Positions 35,178-47,152 of a stretch of 64,000 bases of DNA are shown here, piece after piece. The notes beneath the pieces are model-generated. The model was not told where the DNA came from and searched no databases. It saw nothing but the letters and a program-made list of their open reading frames with translations. Source of the stretch: Moniliophthora roreri (lineage: Eukaryota; Basidiomycota; Agaricomycetes; Agaricales; Marasmiaceae); NCBI GenBank assembly GCA_001466705.2, contig LATX02000237.1:124001-188000 (forward strand), written 5' to 3'. Made by a program: the position numbers and the translations under genes. How positions within the stretch are numbered: position 1 is the stretch's first letter; the number at the start of each line of letters is the position of its first letter.

Positions 35178-37353
35178 TCACGTCGAGAATCTGCTACCAG
35201 GTTCCAAATTCACTGTACTAGAACTTTCTTTGTACCTCACCGGTTCAATCAGCGGCAGGCTAAAGTTTGGAATTGGCGACATGGAGGGAATGCGGTACAT
35301 GGTGACCCCTTCACTAGTAGCAGAATAAGCAGAATACAACGTCGTCCTCATTCTTTGGTTATCATCATTTCGAAAGAGCCGACGGGCACTGCTCGTTCGA
35401 GAGGGGAGGCGTGTAAATGAGATTGAAGAGGCGGCCGGTTCATTGTTGCCTTGATTAGCCGTGCTCCCGTTCCTATTAACGCTTGCCCGAGTATTGAGCC
35501 TGTGTCATGAAGGTGAAACATACGTATAGGTGAAGAAGGGCGTGACATACGCGGCCAGCAACGATATCCCGTAGACTGAATAATGGTACGTCAGTGTAAA
35601 CACAATAGCAGAAATAATGGTGCTCACATTTGCTTAGAAGAAACGAGAGGCCCATGAAGATGAAATTCGTGGGCATGAAGTAATACTGAAAAAAAAACAT
35701 TTCTAGCACATCATCATGAGTTGAAGACTGTACAACTCACGGTAATGAGAATGGCAAGACCTATCCCACTATAATACTAACGATGAGACCAAGTTTTAGA
35801 ATTATCCAAGGAAACTCACCTTGTTACTAGGCCGGTACTGACTGCATAGATACTGAGCTTCATGATGAGATTCGTAGCTCTAAAGGAATTGTCTCCGTGG
35901 ATATAGTAAGTACTATGGGTAGTTGACCTACACTCACGTTCTAAACCCAGCTTTGAGGCGTTGTAAGTAGTAAACGAGCGTCGAGGCAACGAGTAGGTCA
36001 ATGAAGACCCCACAACCTAGCGAAGAAGTCGCGAGAACCTATACAATTGCGTTAGCTCCCCTGAATCAGGACAGGGGCTGACACAACCTTGAGATTTGGA
36101 AGAAAGTGAAAATATCCCAGCTGGAAGCTGAAAGGAAGACTATTGAGACTGAGTGGAGGAGGTTCTATATAAAGTCACTGACCATCGGACAGCATATGCT
36201 AAGCAAGTGTTTATAATTGATTAGACTTGAACAACACAAATTCAGGAATGTGGCCTACTTGTGGCGAGTCCTGAACGGAGTTGTATGTTATAGTGACTAA
36301 ATAGTCTCTGAAGTCTAGACGTGACCTACCTAGCTCACTAAGTGTAAAGACAACCTGGAAGACCGCTTTAGACCTTACAGAGTAGCAGAATCACCAACGA
36401 CTCACAATGAGGCCTGTGACCCAAAAGTTATGCTTGCTGACTGTAAATAACAAGATCAGTCTAGATATGGAGACTCGCACAGAAGCAGAGAATTTCACAT
36501 CTCCAAACTCGAACCGCAAAACAGCTGTGTAAAGGTAATCAGAGAACGGGAAGCAAGCGAGAAGGATTGGACTTACAGCTTGACGGTTGTCCCGATTACT
36601 GTCTAAAAAGGGTGAGCGTTTCTGCCCTCAACCAGGGCGACGAAGCTTACCCCGACTTGCGCGTGAACCTGACAACAAGTGAGATTCGTCACTTACGATA
36701 CGTAGAAAGTAATTACCCACAATGATCGTCCTAACGCGACGTCATCAAGTGTCAATCAGTGACATAGCCATTCAAGACAGACACACGCACCAGACTGCCC
36801 TCTTCAAAACTGACAAAACATCAGAAGTGCAACTCGTTGCTGATTATGAGTGGCCCACTCACCGAAAACAAGTGAATTATTGTAGTTACTGCACCGTAGG
36901 AGAAGCGTTAGCCTTGCGATGATCAAATGGGATAAAATTTAGGCTCACGAGATCACGTAGAAGTATAAAGCATGAGAAATTAAACCCTGATCCACGAACT
37001 CGAGCGTCCTGCAGAATACCGTTCAGATTGTTATGGCAATTGACGGTGAAAGTGAAATGTTACGCGATAATGAGGACCTTCAAATGTAGATGAGCATTGA
37101 TTGCAGCAAGTATACAACTCTGACACTCACCAGAAGCTTGTACAGGAATTTATCCTCCGGATACATGCTCCAGTACTGCAATATCTGGGCCACGAAGAAA
37201 CCTAAAGCGCTGGGAAAACGGATAAGGACAAACCTTCAAGGCTAAATCAGCAGCGAAGTCTTACACGCAAGAGCACGCATAACCAATGAGAAGGGCACCG
37301 AGAGCACCATCGACGCCGAGAGAATCAAAAGGATAATCGAGTGTAGGTGGCAT
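35178..37353 (-). CDS. DUF6534-type fungal membrane protein, many short exons
   Basis: Member of the basidiomycete DUF6534 membrane family; role unknown. ATG at 37353 opens MPPTLDYPFDSLGVDGALGA, then LLIGYACSC spliced to ALGFFVAQILQYW and MYPEDKFLYKLL, the usual start of the family. Next come LEFVDQGLISHALYFYVI, then TIIVGNYFLRIVHAQVG. The diagnostic part is VLATSSLGCGVFIDLLVAST (about 36045-35985) with YLQRLKAGFR and NLIMKLSIYAVSTGLVT (about 35875-35820), followed by MPTNFIFMGLSFLLSK. At least ten exons, some under 60 nt, are split by introns of about 50 nt. I joined most but not all in phase. The C-terminus near 35178 is an estimate. Confidence 0.65.
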
Positions 37354-38775
37354 AAGGAGCGAAAGTCGAAACGAGTGTATGGAAGTATAAATGAGCGGAA
37401 GGAGGGATGCAAGCAGACAACGATGGGATAAGAAGCCCAAGGGTAAGTGGGAACGTCTAACAGGCACCAAAACTTTGTATAGTGTTGGAAGCGCATCTAT
37501 CACCGGTGATCATCTTTCGATATCTCTGCTTTTAGACCTTTTGAACAGAAATGAACATCTTCTGGCTGGGAGTGAGGTGTAATTTTGGGAAGAGGCAGTG
37601 ATGCCACTGGTAAACCTTGATGATTGAACGATCGAACGGAGTTCCTGCCTCAAGTCAGTAGCGAGGGAGGCTCTCTAGAGTTCCGTCGGCTGGTTGTGGT
37701 ATTACTTGATGTGGCGCGGCGCATCGTGATCCATCGATGCCCAATGAATCACTGGAGTAGAGTCGACGGCGGATTCGGATGGAGATAGAGGAATTGACGG
37801 TATTAGGAGCTCCAGCTCACAGACACAAATCTTTGCGACACTTTTTGAAAAAGCTCAAGTGCAGGGAAGGATACTGCGCAGCGACAAACGGATCGCGACG
37901 GTGGGAAAAACATTATCTACACGTGATTATTCTCACAGTCATTGGGTTCCGACCTCACCTCGGGGCCTCGGCTGTTTTGTGCTTGCTGTTCCGAAGCGTT
38001 CAAGTTGAACGCTTTTACGAGTCCGAGTTTACGAGGATTCGTCTTCTTCTGGTATAAGTGGGTCGGAAAGTTGTGATCTGATAGATGTCGATAGATCATT
38101 TTGTTTGGTTCGTTCCGCCGCTCGCTCTCATCGTCTGCCCAGGAAGTTACAACACCAGAAGATGGACTCGTACTTGTCATCGGACCCCGATGGCCCACTG
38201 CGGTAAGTATCTAAATTCTCTTGATATCTTCTGAAAATGGCACTTGCGGCTCATGATGCTTACATTGCGTTGCTCTTTTGCACATAAGATGTTAGTCACA
38301 CATGTACGTGCAGTAAATTCGTTTCATGGCACATGCGTATTCAATTCAATCCAGTCATAATTCGGATGTATCACCGCGGGATCGTGAAGGGAATGGTGTG
38401 TTCAGCTCTAGTAAGGCTTGAGGCTTTGACTAACGATCCCGTGGACCAAGCTTCTTTATCAAAACGAGTATAAAACTCGTCATAGCTCCAATGATGCACT
38501 AAGGTCACTGCAAAAATGTGCTTCGGGCCTCGCTGTCTCATGAAGCCTCCCATATGGGCCACGAGGTCATTTACCACCTACATCGATATTCAGCGGGAAG
38601 GCGCTGCGTTGTATGGGAAACGTTCGTCCCGTGGTTGCGATCGCATTTAACCTTATGAAACGCTCAGAAGTTGGCAGAAGCGGTGCGTTCACAAGGATCG
38701 GCTACTTTTTTATTAATAAAGAACGAATGTGAGTCGTAATTGGATATTCGTTGTTTTCTTCCCGCTCACCCTTCA
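37354..38775. other. Intergenic between divergent genes, no supported gene
   Basis: A 1.4-kb gap between the DUF6534 start and the GH76 start. Open frames at 37779-38057 (plus) and 37917-38198 (minus) overlap each other and have no motifs. Expected to hold two promoters. Confidence 0.45.
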
Positions 38776-40723
38776 ATGATGATGCTTCAGGTATACGCAG
38801 TCTTTGCATTCATCTCGATTGCGTATTCGCAAGACTTGGGAGTACCGTTATCTTGGAGGGTGCGTTGAATGCAGTCCAGTTTCGTGTTCCACTTGTATTC
38901 AGATGGATTATGCTCTAGAAATTCAGCAATGATCGACCTCTCGAAGAACGCATATCCATAGCACAGAATGGCATTAACGAGATTCTGCCTCAGTTGGACT
39001 CCAGTACGGCCGAATTCAATGGTACGGAATGCGAGATCTGCAGTCCGTTCAGTCTTGACTCACGCTCCCGCTCCCGTCCCAGGCATTGGATATTGGCAGT
39101 CGGGCAATGTGTTCTCTGCGATGGCGAACCTTGATCATATCACGGGCACTAATACCAACCAAGCTCGGGTCGTCAACAATCTCAACACGGCATTCAATTT
39201 ACATGCTAATTATGATAAATTTGAGTGAGCATATCCCACCCATCCCAGTTTCGGTGTTCAAAACTGATTGCTATCTAGGGTGAGCCACACGGACGGGCCG
39301 TGAGAGCAACATATTGACACCTTAGATTGCAGTTCAACGATGATGCGTTGTATGTGGTCTGGTATTATTGAGATTGCGCTTATCACATGGTATCACGATG
39401 CCGATCGCAGATGGTGGGCCACGAGTGCAGTATACGCTCATAGGGCTTATGGTGTACGTGTTCTTCCATTTCACATCTGACGTTTCTTTGACGCCATTAC
39501 AGGATAACAACTTGCTCGCGCATGCTATTGCAACCTGGAATCACGTTTCTCAATAGTGCGTCCTCCCTATTCCGGGCGAAGAATGGATTCTCATCTTGCT
39601 CTAGTGTGGTCACGGCAGCGCAAGCTAGCTCGGGAAGTACACCTGTGAAAAATTTTGGATTAGCTGGCACATGTGATGGAGGTTCGTGTGCCTTCCTCTT
39701 TAGGCGAAGGAGAGCACTGATGTGTTAGTCGATTCTAGTCACCATGGCTGGAGGTGTCTTCTGGGTAAGACGCTGTCCAGTATAGCTACTTCTCTCTCAC
39801 ACATATCTGCTGTCTAGCGCCCTGTGACAGATGATCAATCCATCAATTCGGTGACTACGGGGTATTACCATTTTCTCAATTACTCATCGTGTTAACCTTA
39901 TATTTACATTTTACTGCAGCCTTTACTTAACGTGCGTTTTTGACGTACTGCATCCTCGATGCCAGTTCTAAATCATCTGGACCTTGAAACAGCCTCTCTG
40001 CTTACCTGGCTGAGATCACAGGAGACAAGAAATACCAAGATGCCGCAATTCTCAGCGCCAATTGGATCAAGAATCACAACATCAACAGCGATAATATCGT
40101 TCTTGACACTGTCAACGGTCACGACTGTAGCAGGTCGCCTGCGGATTGGCTGTTCACGTACAACAGCGGCAAATACGTCGAAGGGCTAAGCGTCTTGGCT
40201 TCGATAACGGGAGATGCCCAGTGGACCTCACTGTACGTAATTCGTATGTTCGCACCGGAATTTGGACTGAATTCCTCTATAGGTACACCAACATAGCCAA
40301 TTCAGCTATGAAGACTAATCATTGGGCAGGAAGTAACGGTATCATTACAGAAGGCGCCAGTCCATCACAGAACAACGACGGTGTTGGTTTCAAAGGTGCC
40401 TCATCTTGCCTCATGCTGCGGTTTAGACGTCTGACAGGGTCCATACTAGCTATTTTCATTCGCGGTCTGCACGAAGCTTTCGCCAGAAGTTCCAACAACG
40501 ATCTGAAGATTCTGATTCATAGCTATATCGATGTTCAGGCAAGTTTGTAGTACACATATCACTAATCTCGCTGACGTTTTACGATCAGTATAATGCATTA
40601 TTGGACCTTGCGGCAAATGGTAATTCGTACTCATCAGCTTGGGCCGGCCCACCACAAGGTTTCACAACATGGGGTCAGCTTGCTGCGCTGGACGTTTTGG
40701 TTTCGGCAGTCGATGCAAACTAG
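38776..40723 (+). CDS. Secreted glycoside hydrolase family 76 protein, 394 aa
   Basis: GH76 enzymes act on alpha-1,6-mannan; fungal ones are endo-mannanases or wall-protein transglycosylases. Fourteen exons sum to 1185 nt: 38776-38859, 38919-39021, 39083-39224, 39326-39349, 39411-39453, 39503-39555, 39605-39681, 39739-39764, 39818-39861, 39920-39931, 39993-40232, 40283-40395, 40450-40538, 40589-40723. A signal peptide (VYAVFAFISIAYSQ) leads. The catalytic Asp pair is in QFNDDALWWATSAVY (D115, D116). YNSGKYVEGLSVLASITGD and GIFIRGLHEAF match family blocks. No GPI signal is seen at the C-terminus (LDVLVSAVDAN), which argues for a free secreted enzyme rather than a Dcw1/Dfg5 type. The last intron has a GC donor (cag|gcaagt). 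Exon 10 is only 12 nt. Confidence 0.88.
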
Positions 40724-41048
40724 GGCGACAATCCGGAGTTTGGACGGTTCTTTTACGGTTGCTATTGTACATTGCAGTATGACAGCGCTGAATGAGATAT
40801 TGATCGACTTTTGCAATTCTTGAGTCATGGAATTAGTGGGGGAGCGCTAGCATTACGTTTGATGGGAATGTAAATCTGTGAGAGCCCGTCGGACATGTTA
40901 TATTTTTGTAGTTTTTGAATAAGCTTCGTCTGCTCTGTCTAGACCCATACACGAGGAATCCGTGCATGGCGGCCCCGACTCGGGACAGAACTGTTGCGGT
41001 AACCCCGTCACGAGCTGATTCCACTGATTTTGATTCTTTGATACGAAA
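40724..41048. other. Converging 3' ends of GH76 and MFS genes
   Basis: 325 bp without a coding signal, between two converging genes. Confidence 0.5.
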
Positions 41049-43423
41049 CTACAACGTGTAGAAAAACCCAGGCTGTCCTTCTAACGGAGCCGACAGCTTC
41101 CCTTTCCGCGAAAGCCTATTCCGTCGCATGAAAACGAAGGTGGTGATTCCAAGCACAGCCAGTAGTCCAAGTTGTAAGCCAATCATCGTCCAAATTCCAT
41201 TGATATATCTGTTCAATCGTGCTGGTTCAGGAGAAGGCCATCGAATAATGAAACGGTAAGCTTACCGAGGATAATCTTGCTGACGAAAACTGCATATCTC
41301 GCAAAAGTAAGCATCGGGCACAGTACTAGTGTAGTAGGCAAAAAGTATACATACACTGTGGATGCAATTATGCCTCCAATTCCTCTGGAACTGGCGACCA
41401 CTGCGGTTGTTACAGACCTCTATGATTTACCATTACTATCAGAGGGACGAAGGGACCAATGGTTTGAGCAAATTGACACACCTTGGAGTGGCCGACCACA
41501 TTATTCGCGCTCTACGGCAGTCACGGTTCAGCAGTAAGCATCTAAAAGACAATAGGGCATTTACATAGGCCAAAATACTCGGGATGCATCCAATACATCC
41601 TGCTGTGGCAAGGAAGAGACCTGCGGTCCGGGTCCGAGTCAGGTAATTTGAAGACATGGATCTGAACAAGACTGACCAAAATATCGCACCCCATTGGGTT
41701 CTGCGAACCCCGTAATGGCAGCTCCAATGATTGTGATGATTGTTTGTATCGCAAGGAAAAGGCCACGCTGTTTTGACTTGTCTGAGATCCAGGAAAAGCA
41801 GAAAGCCACAATAACCTGTGGACCCCGATTATCAGCCACCAACAGAAATATACCCCCAATTGATACTTGAGACCCACTGCAAAGATGTACGGAGGTGCAG
41901 TCAACAGAAGGGATGAGCCAACATCCCAACCCATGCCAGATATGATGATTGTAGAGAAGAAACCTGTCGCAAAACGTATGAATAAAATATAGAAATTGAA
42001 TCATCGAACACTTTGTTACTTATTGCATATGCAGGCATTGTGGCGGCCATGAACATAAGCGCTGAAAAGAATGTAAAGCCTCTTTCATTACGCGTTGCAG
42101 AGTCGTACTTACCGTACGCCCAGAGCATAGGGTCACCCATATGACGCAGGACTTTGGCCGTAGTCACTTTATCTGGAAGAGCATCTCCACGATCCTGCTC
42201 TATGCGGTCCAAGATAAGCTTGAAATCAAGCTTTAGTTCACACACCTAAGGTACCTTGACCGACAAAGAGTAGTACATACCTTAGTTTCTTCTTTTGTTA
42301 GGAATGTGTTACGATCCGGAAAATCAGGCAGGAAGGCGCACGAGACGATCCCAAAAGCGATGGTACCAGCCCCTTCAATTATCTGCGCAAGTCTTGTCAA
42401 AAGACTTGGCCAGCAAGAAGTTCTATACAAGTTGTGACTCACGAAAATCCACCGCCATCCGTTGAGACCACATTTCCCTTTTAGAAGACTAATGGCGTAG
42501 GCTGGAAGGGCTCGGAAGAGAGCTACGGTTACGCATAAATGAAAGGCCTACCTAATATGGCGCTGAAGCCTGCAATCGCTTGCGTTAAAAGGTAGAAGAA
42601 AGCAAGCCTTAAGTATCTAAATTAATCATCACCATTCTCACGGCAACATTCCAGAGTTCTCACCTCGTCTGAACCTCGTGTCTCCGATACCTTTCGTGAG
42701 AATCAGTAAGAGAACTCCTGGTAAGCGGCGCTAGCAAGCGTACCATGTAGTAATGATAAATGTCACGGCAGAGAAGAAGCCGGCCTTTGTAAGCGATTAG
42801 CACAGTCAGCACTTGAGGTAGAAGCATACTCACCTCAAACACCCCCAACAGAGTCCGGCATACTACCAGCCAGCCCCAGCTCGGAACGAACCCCATGCCT
42901 AGCTGTACAGCTCCCCAGCTGATGACATAGAAGGCAATACAAGTTCGTGCCCCTACATATCGTAGTATAAGATTACTTGGTAGTTGACTATAGACCATTT
43001 TTGAAACGATATTGAATAACAGGAAAGGAAGTCATATCAAGGTGGAACTCACAGCAAAATATAAGGAATAAAAAAGAATGTCGATACTATGCTATACCGA
43101 GAGCCTATATCGAGCCCCTGTCGTTCAAGGTCCTGTTAGATAATATACACTATGCTGTGGAATAGCTTACCAAGTCTTCACCCATCCCAGCGGTGCGTGC
43201 AAGTCCCAGATTGCCGCCATCGATGACGGCGACTGCGTACATGAGTCCTAAAATTGGCAGAAGCCTTCTGTCGACGCGTCGCCTGAAGGAGACTTAGTAT
43301 TCAGGGCGAACAGTAAGAATGAAACACGACTGACAGGGTTTGTACCTCAAATTTGACCGACGCATCGTCTGATTCGTCAAGCGCACTGTTAAGACTTGCA
43401 GCCCTGAGAGGTGTTGTAGACAT
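41049..43423 (-). CDS. MFS transporter, anion:cation symporter (Dal5-like) family
   Basis: Plasma-membrane symporter of the fungal ACS/allantoate-permease group of the major facilitator superfamily, typically with 12 membrane helices; substrates in this group are organic anions and vitamins. The start MSTTPLRAASLNSALDE joins RRVDRRLLPILGLMYAVAV over a GTCAGT donor and continues IDGGNLGLARTAGMGEDL, the family's N-terminal pattern. VVCRTLLGVFE, LPDFPDRNTFLTKEE (central loop) and HMGDPMLWAYG mark later parts. The C-terminal half has SWISDKSKQRG and VASSRGIGGIIAST. The protein ends EGQPGFFYTL with a stop at 41049-41051. Many introns interrupt the frame; I did not close every exon. It lies 398 bp downstream of the GH3 gene on the same strand. 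Confidence 0.82.
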
Positions 43424-43821
43424 ATTCAGAGCTCGCTACCTCGTCCAATATCTCGAATCCAGACGAGCTTTTTAAAGGATCGGGTAAACCAGCCGTGTGC
43501 TGTATGAAATCATTTCGCCAAAGATCTGTAAATAAGCCGTCAGGATCGGATGGTTCGGCGTCGATAAGCGTCCATCTTTGTGCCTTTACTCCCGGAGGTA
43601 AGTATGGAGATCCGCTGAGGCCACTACCTTGGCGCTTTTGCACCCCCAGGGTACTTACTCTGAATGGATCTGTTTCAAAAAGGGCACGCCCCGCAAATTT
43701 AGGCTTACGCGATAGCTGTAGCTACGGGCTGTTCAGCACCGTTTCATGTCATGACCGCATCCCGAGTAAATTGATGCCCAATCTAAGGACATACCACACA
43801 AAAATGAATTGATTATCAACT
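43424..43821. promoter_or_regulatory. Spacer between GH3 and MFS genes (MFS promoter)
   Basis: 398 bp between the GH3 stop and the MFS start on the minus strand. A minus-strand frame (43643-43389) is open across it and into the MFS start but has no independent support. Confidence 0.4.
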
Positions 43822-46800
43822 TCAAGCCGTGACAATAAGATTGGTCCGAGCAAAGGTTTGGTCGCTTGTCCCAACTTTGACGATGAATGTTCCGGGTTCG
43901 ACTACCCATTTGTTCTCCACTGACCACAACGCCACCTGCGATGACTTGACGTCCACAGTGACTGTTTGAGATGCTCCAGCCCTATGAAAATGTATTTCAG
44001 CTAAACGCTTATGGATGCCGCCGAGGATAGAAGCTTACGCAATGTGAATCTTCTCGAATCCCGCCAGTTGCTGATTAGGAACAACGGCGGAACTGACTAC
44101 ATCCGTGACATACACCTACTTCAAAAATTTAGCAATGTTGTCTCTGACTCTGGTAGGTGTCTTGCCTGGACAACCTCCTGGCCATCCACGGAACCTGTGT
44201 TATGGACGGTGACAGTGACAGAGAAATCATCGCTTGTTCCAATTGACGAAGAAGACAAGGTTAGATCAGTGCTGAAGGGCAAATTCGGTCAGGTACGGGA
44301 GGGATCCGAGGTAAGAACCACTAACTAATTGAAGGTTGTGTAACTTAACCCGTGACCAAAGCTCCAAAGTGGTACTGGACTGTTCAGAACGTACTGGGTG
44401 GGACGCCACTTAGTAAGAGCTCACTGGAGTTCCCAGCAAGGCTTACCTGATGCCCGAATATCATAGTCCCATCATCAAGCACAGCTCCAGCGTCGATAGG
44501 GCGACTTCCTTTCAGGTAGTTGTAGAATATGGGCGTTGTTCCGACATCCCGAGGATAAGAAACTGGAAGTTTTCCTAGGCAGGTACGTTGAGAAACGCGA
44601 GCTAATCAAATCGAAAATACAATACATACCAGATGGGTTCACGGCTCCAAACACGATTTCAGCGAGCGCGAGACCTCCGAGTTCTCCAGGATAGAATTGT
44701 TGGATCACTGCGTCCGCATCTAAATAGGACACCGAGAAATAAGAATACTGCAATGGGGGAAATGTGTTCGGACATACGGTCCTGAATCCATGGCTCTGCA
44801 ACAGGGCGACCACTGACAAAAACAACGATTGTAGGTTTTCCAGCAGCCTTTACGGCTTGCACCAATCTCAATTGAGCTCCTACTAGGCCTAGATCATGGA
44901 CATCGACGTGCTCTCCAGTCGTGGCATTGAGACCAGCCCAGAGTTCGGTCTGATCTCGAGACCACGTTCCAACCTGAAGTGAACTTTCGTTAGCAATCGA
45001 GCATACTTAGAGGAGAAATGACGTACCATCACGATGGCCACGTCCGAGGACTTTGCAGCATTAACTGCCTCTCCAAACCCGCTTTCGTCATTAGACCATA
45101 GCTTGCACCCCTCAGCATAATTTATTGTAGTCGAGCTAGAAGCGTTGCGGAGGAATTGCTTGAAACCTTCCAGTGGAGTGATGCCATTCAAGGAAGCATT
45201 GAAGAAGACATAGTCACCAAACTATGAATAGTTCAGCTACCGTTCCGAAAACCGGAAGTAACACTTACAGTGACTCGGTTAGCCTGAGGGCCAATTAAAG
45301 CAACGCTTCCAATGTCCTTGCTTAGCGGTAGCGTGTTGTCATGATTCTCAAGGAGTACGATAGTTTCCGAATCTGCGGTGTGGAGGACTTCCCGGGACTT
45401 GGGAGTACGGATGGTATCCTGGTAATCCGCGTATGGATAAGGATCTGTCGGGGAATAAACATCATCCGCGAGTGCTCCAGCATGTGAAACTAACTTTCAA
45501 ATAAGCCGAGCGTGAATTTGGTTCTCAGCAGTGACTTGACGGTCTCATCTAGACAAAGAGTCAGGAAGAATTCAGATTGGGTAGACTCAACGCTCTTACC
45601 AATGTACTTTATGTCAACCTTTCCAGCATTGACTTGATCTAAAGCACAATCAGCAAGAATCCGGAACTGAAACGATAAATGTCCTTACCAACTAGCGTCA
45701 GGTATGTATAAGTTCCGCCGCCCATTTCACCACTGTAATTTTCGACAGCCGTTTTTGCAGAGCATTCACGCGTTTCGCAAACGAAGTGTTGGTTTTGTAG
45801 CAGGTCGACGCCTCCAGCATCACTAATCAACTATTGAGCATCCTATTCTAAGAATGCGGGTGAGCTTCCTTACCTAGTAACCCAGTACGGGTATTTCCAT
45901 TCATTTCTGAGCTAAGGGCGTTTCATCAGCATTGATGGTAGTAACGTATTGTAGCAAGAGATTCACAATATCGGTGAGAAGGTCTACGTGACGTGATGAC
46001 GTTAGTCGTTGCTCAGCTACTATAACGAGGAATACGAACGTTTATTAGCGACTGCTGGAATGCCATCATAACACGAGTACGCGGTCATGATACTCAAGCT
46101 CTCCAGACAAGCCCGTTGGAACGGAGGAAGATACTGCATACGGAGGTCGCGTTCACCTCCGACCACAGGGGCGAGATTTCTGAAAGCACGTTTTGAGTGC
46201 ACGTCGACCGCTAATCAAAATGATACAACGTACAATCCAGTTATGGGACTGCCGAATGCAGCGAAATGCTTGCAAGTAGCTGCCATCCGCTTACTTCCTT
46301 CTGCAGTAACGTTTCTTCTAGCTCCATCTTGTATACCTTTCACGAAAGCAAAACCCATCTCTCCAGTGAGGAAATGGTCTTCTCCAAAACCCTCTTCTAC
46401 ACGACCGAATCGAAGTTCACGGCCTAGGTCAAGAACAGGAGCAAAAATGTGATTAATTCCGAGTCCCTCAGCCTCATCAGAGACGACTCCGGCGACAGCA
46501 GTGATAAGGTCTCGATTAAACGAGGCGGCGAGCCCGATTGGTGAAGGGAAGATAGTGCCATTATTCGTGAAACCGTGCAATCCTGAGAACGTGATTAGAA
46601 GTTCATCAGTTATTGTAATAAGCCGCTGACCTTCACTTTGAATCAAGGCAGGTATTCCCAGAGTTGTGTTTTCCATCAGGTATCGTTGTCCAACTTCGAC
46701 TCCGTAAACAAACTTCTCGTATGGTACGAGGTAACCACCCCATATAGAACCACCCTTGAGTCGCATCATTTCTTCCTGTATCATCTAATGAGTGCATCGA

Positions 46801-47152
46801 TATTGGATTGGAAGGTAGAGCCCGTACCAGGCCAGTCTGATTGTATGTCAAAGTGTTATCCAAGGGGTCGTCCATGTCCATCCAGCCGTTGATGTCTCCT
46901 TGAATCCTGTACTCGACTAAGCTCAGGGTAGTGAAACGAGATGCATACTACGCACAACTGGGCAACCTTTTCTTCCAGCGTCATCCTCGCCAACAAATCT
47001 TCGACTCGATCCTCAATAGCTGCTTGAGGATTTTTGTATGTCGGTAACGAGCCATCCGTGTTGGTCTGTCTTGCTTCAAGCGGAAACTTTCGGGTTTCCA
47101 GAGAAGACCCCAGCACCGCCGGTGCGAGAAAGAGCGCGTAGAGAAGCCACAT
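43822..47152 (-). CDS. Secreted glycoside hydrolase family 3 (beta-glucosidase-type)
   Basis: Releases terminal sugars from beta-glycosides outside the cell. The signal peptide MWLLYALFLAPAVLG is followed by LLARMTLEEKVAQL. The N-terminal barrel has EGLGINHIFAPVLDLGRELR, RMAATCKHFAAFGSP and IMTAYSCYDGIPAVANK. The nucleophile Asp is in YWVTSDAGGVDLL, followed by ECSAKTAVENYSGEMGGGTY. The second domain has DVAIVMVGTWSRDQTELW and QQFYPGELGGLALAEIVFG. A C-terminal fibronectin-III-like domain ends TFIVKVGTSDQTFA and the stop is at 43822-43824. This three-domain order is standard for fungal GH3. Exact sugar specificity (glucoside or xyloside) cannot be read from the sequence. Many introns are present and I did not sum all exons. 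Confidence 0.88.

Noticed and set aside
43389..43643. 84-codon minus-strand frame before the MFS start
   Set aside because: It lies in the spacer between the GH3 stop and the MFS start and overlaps the MFS ATG in another frame. No motif.
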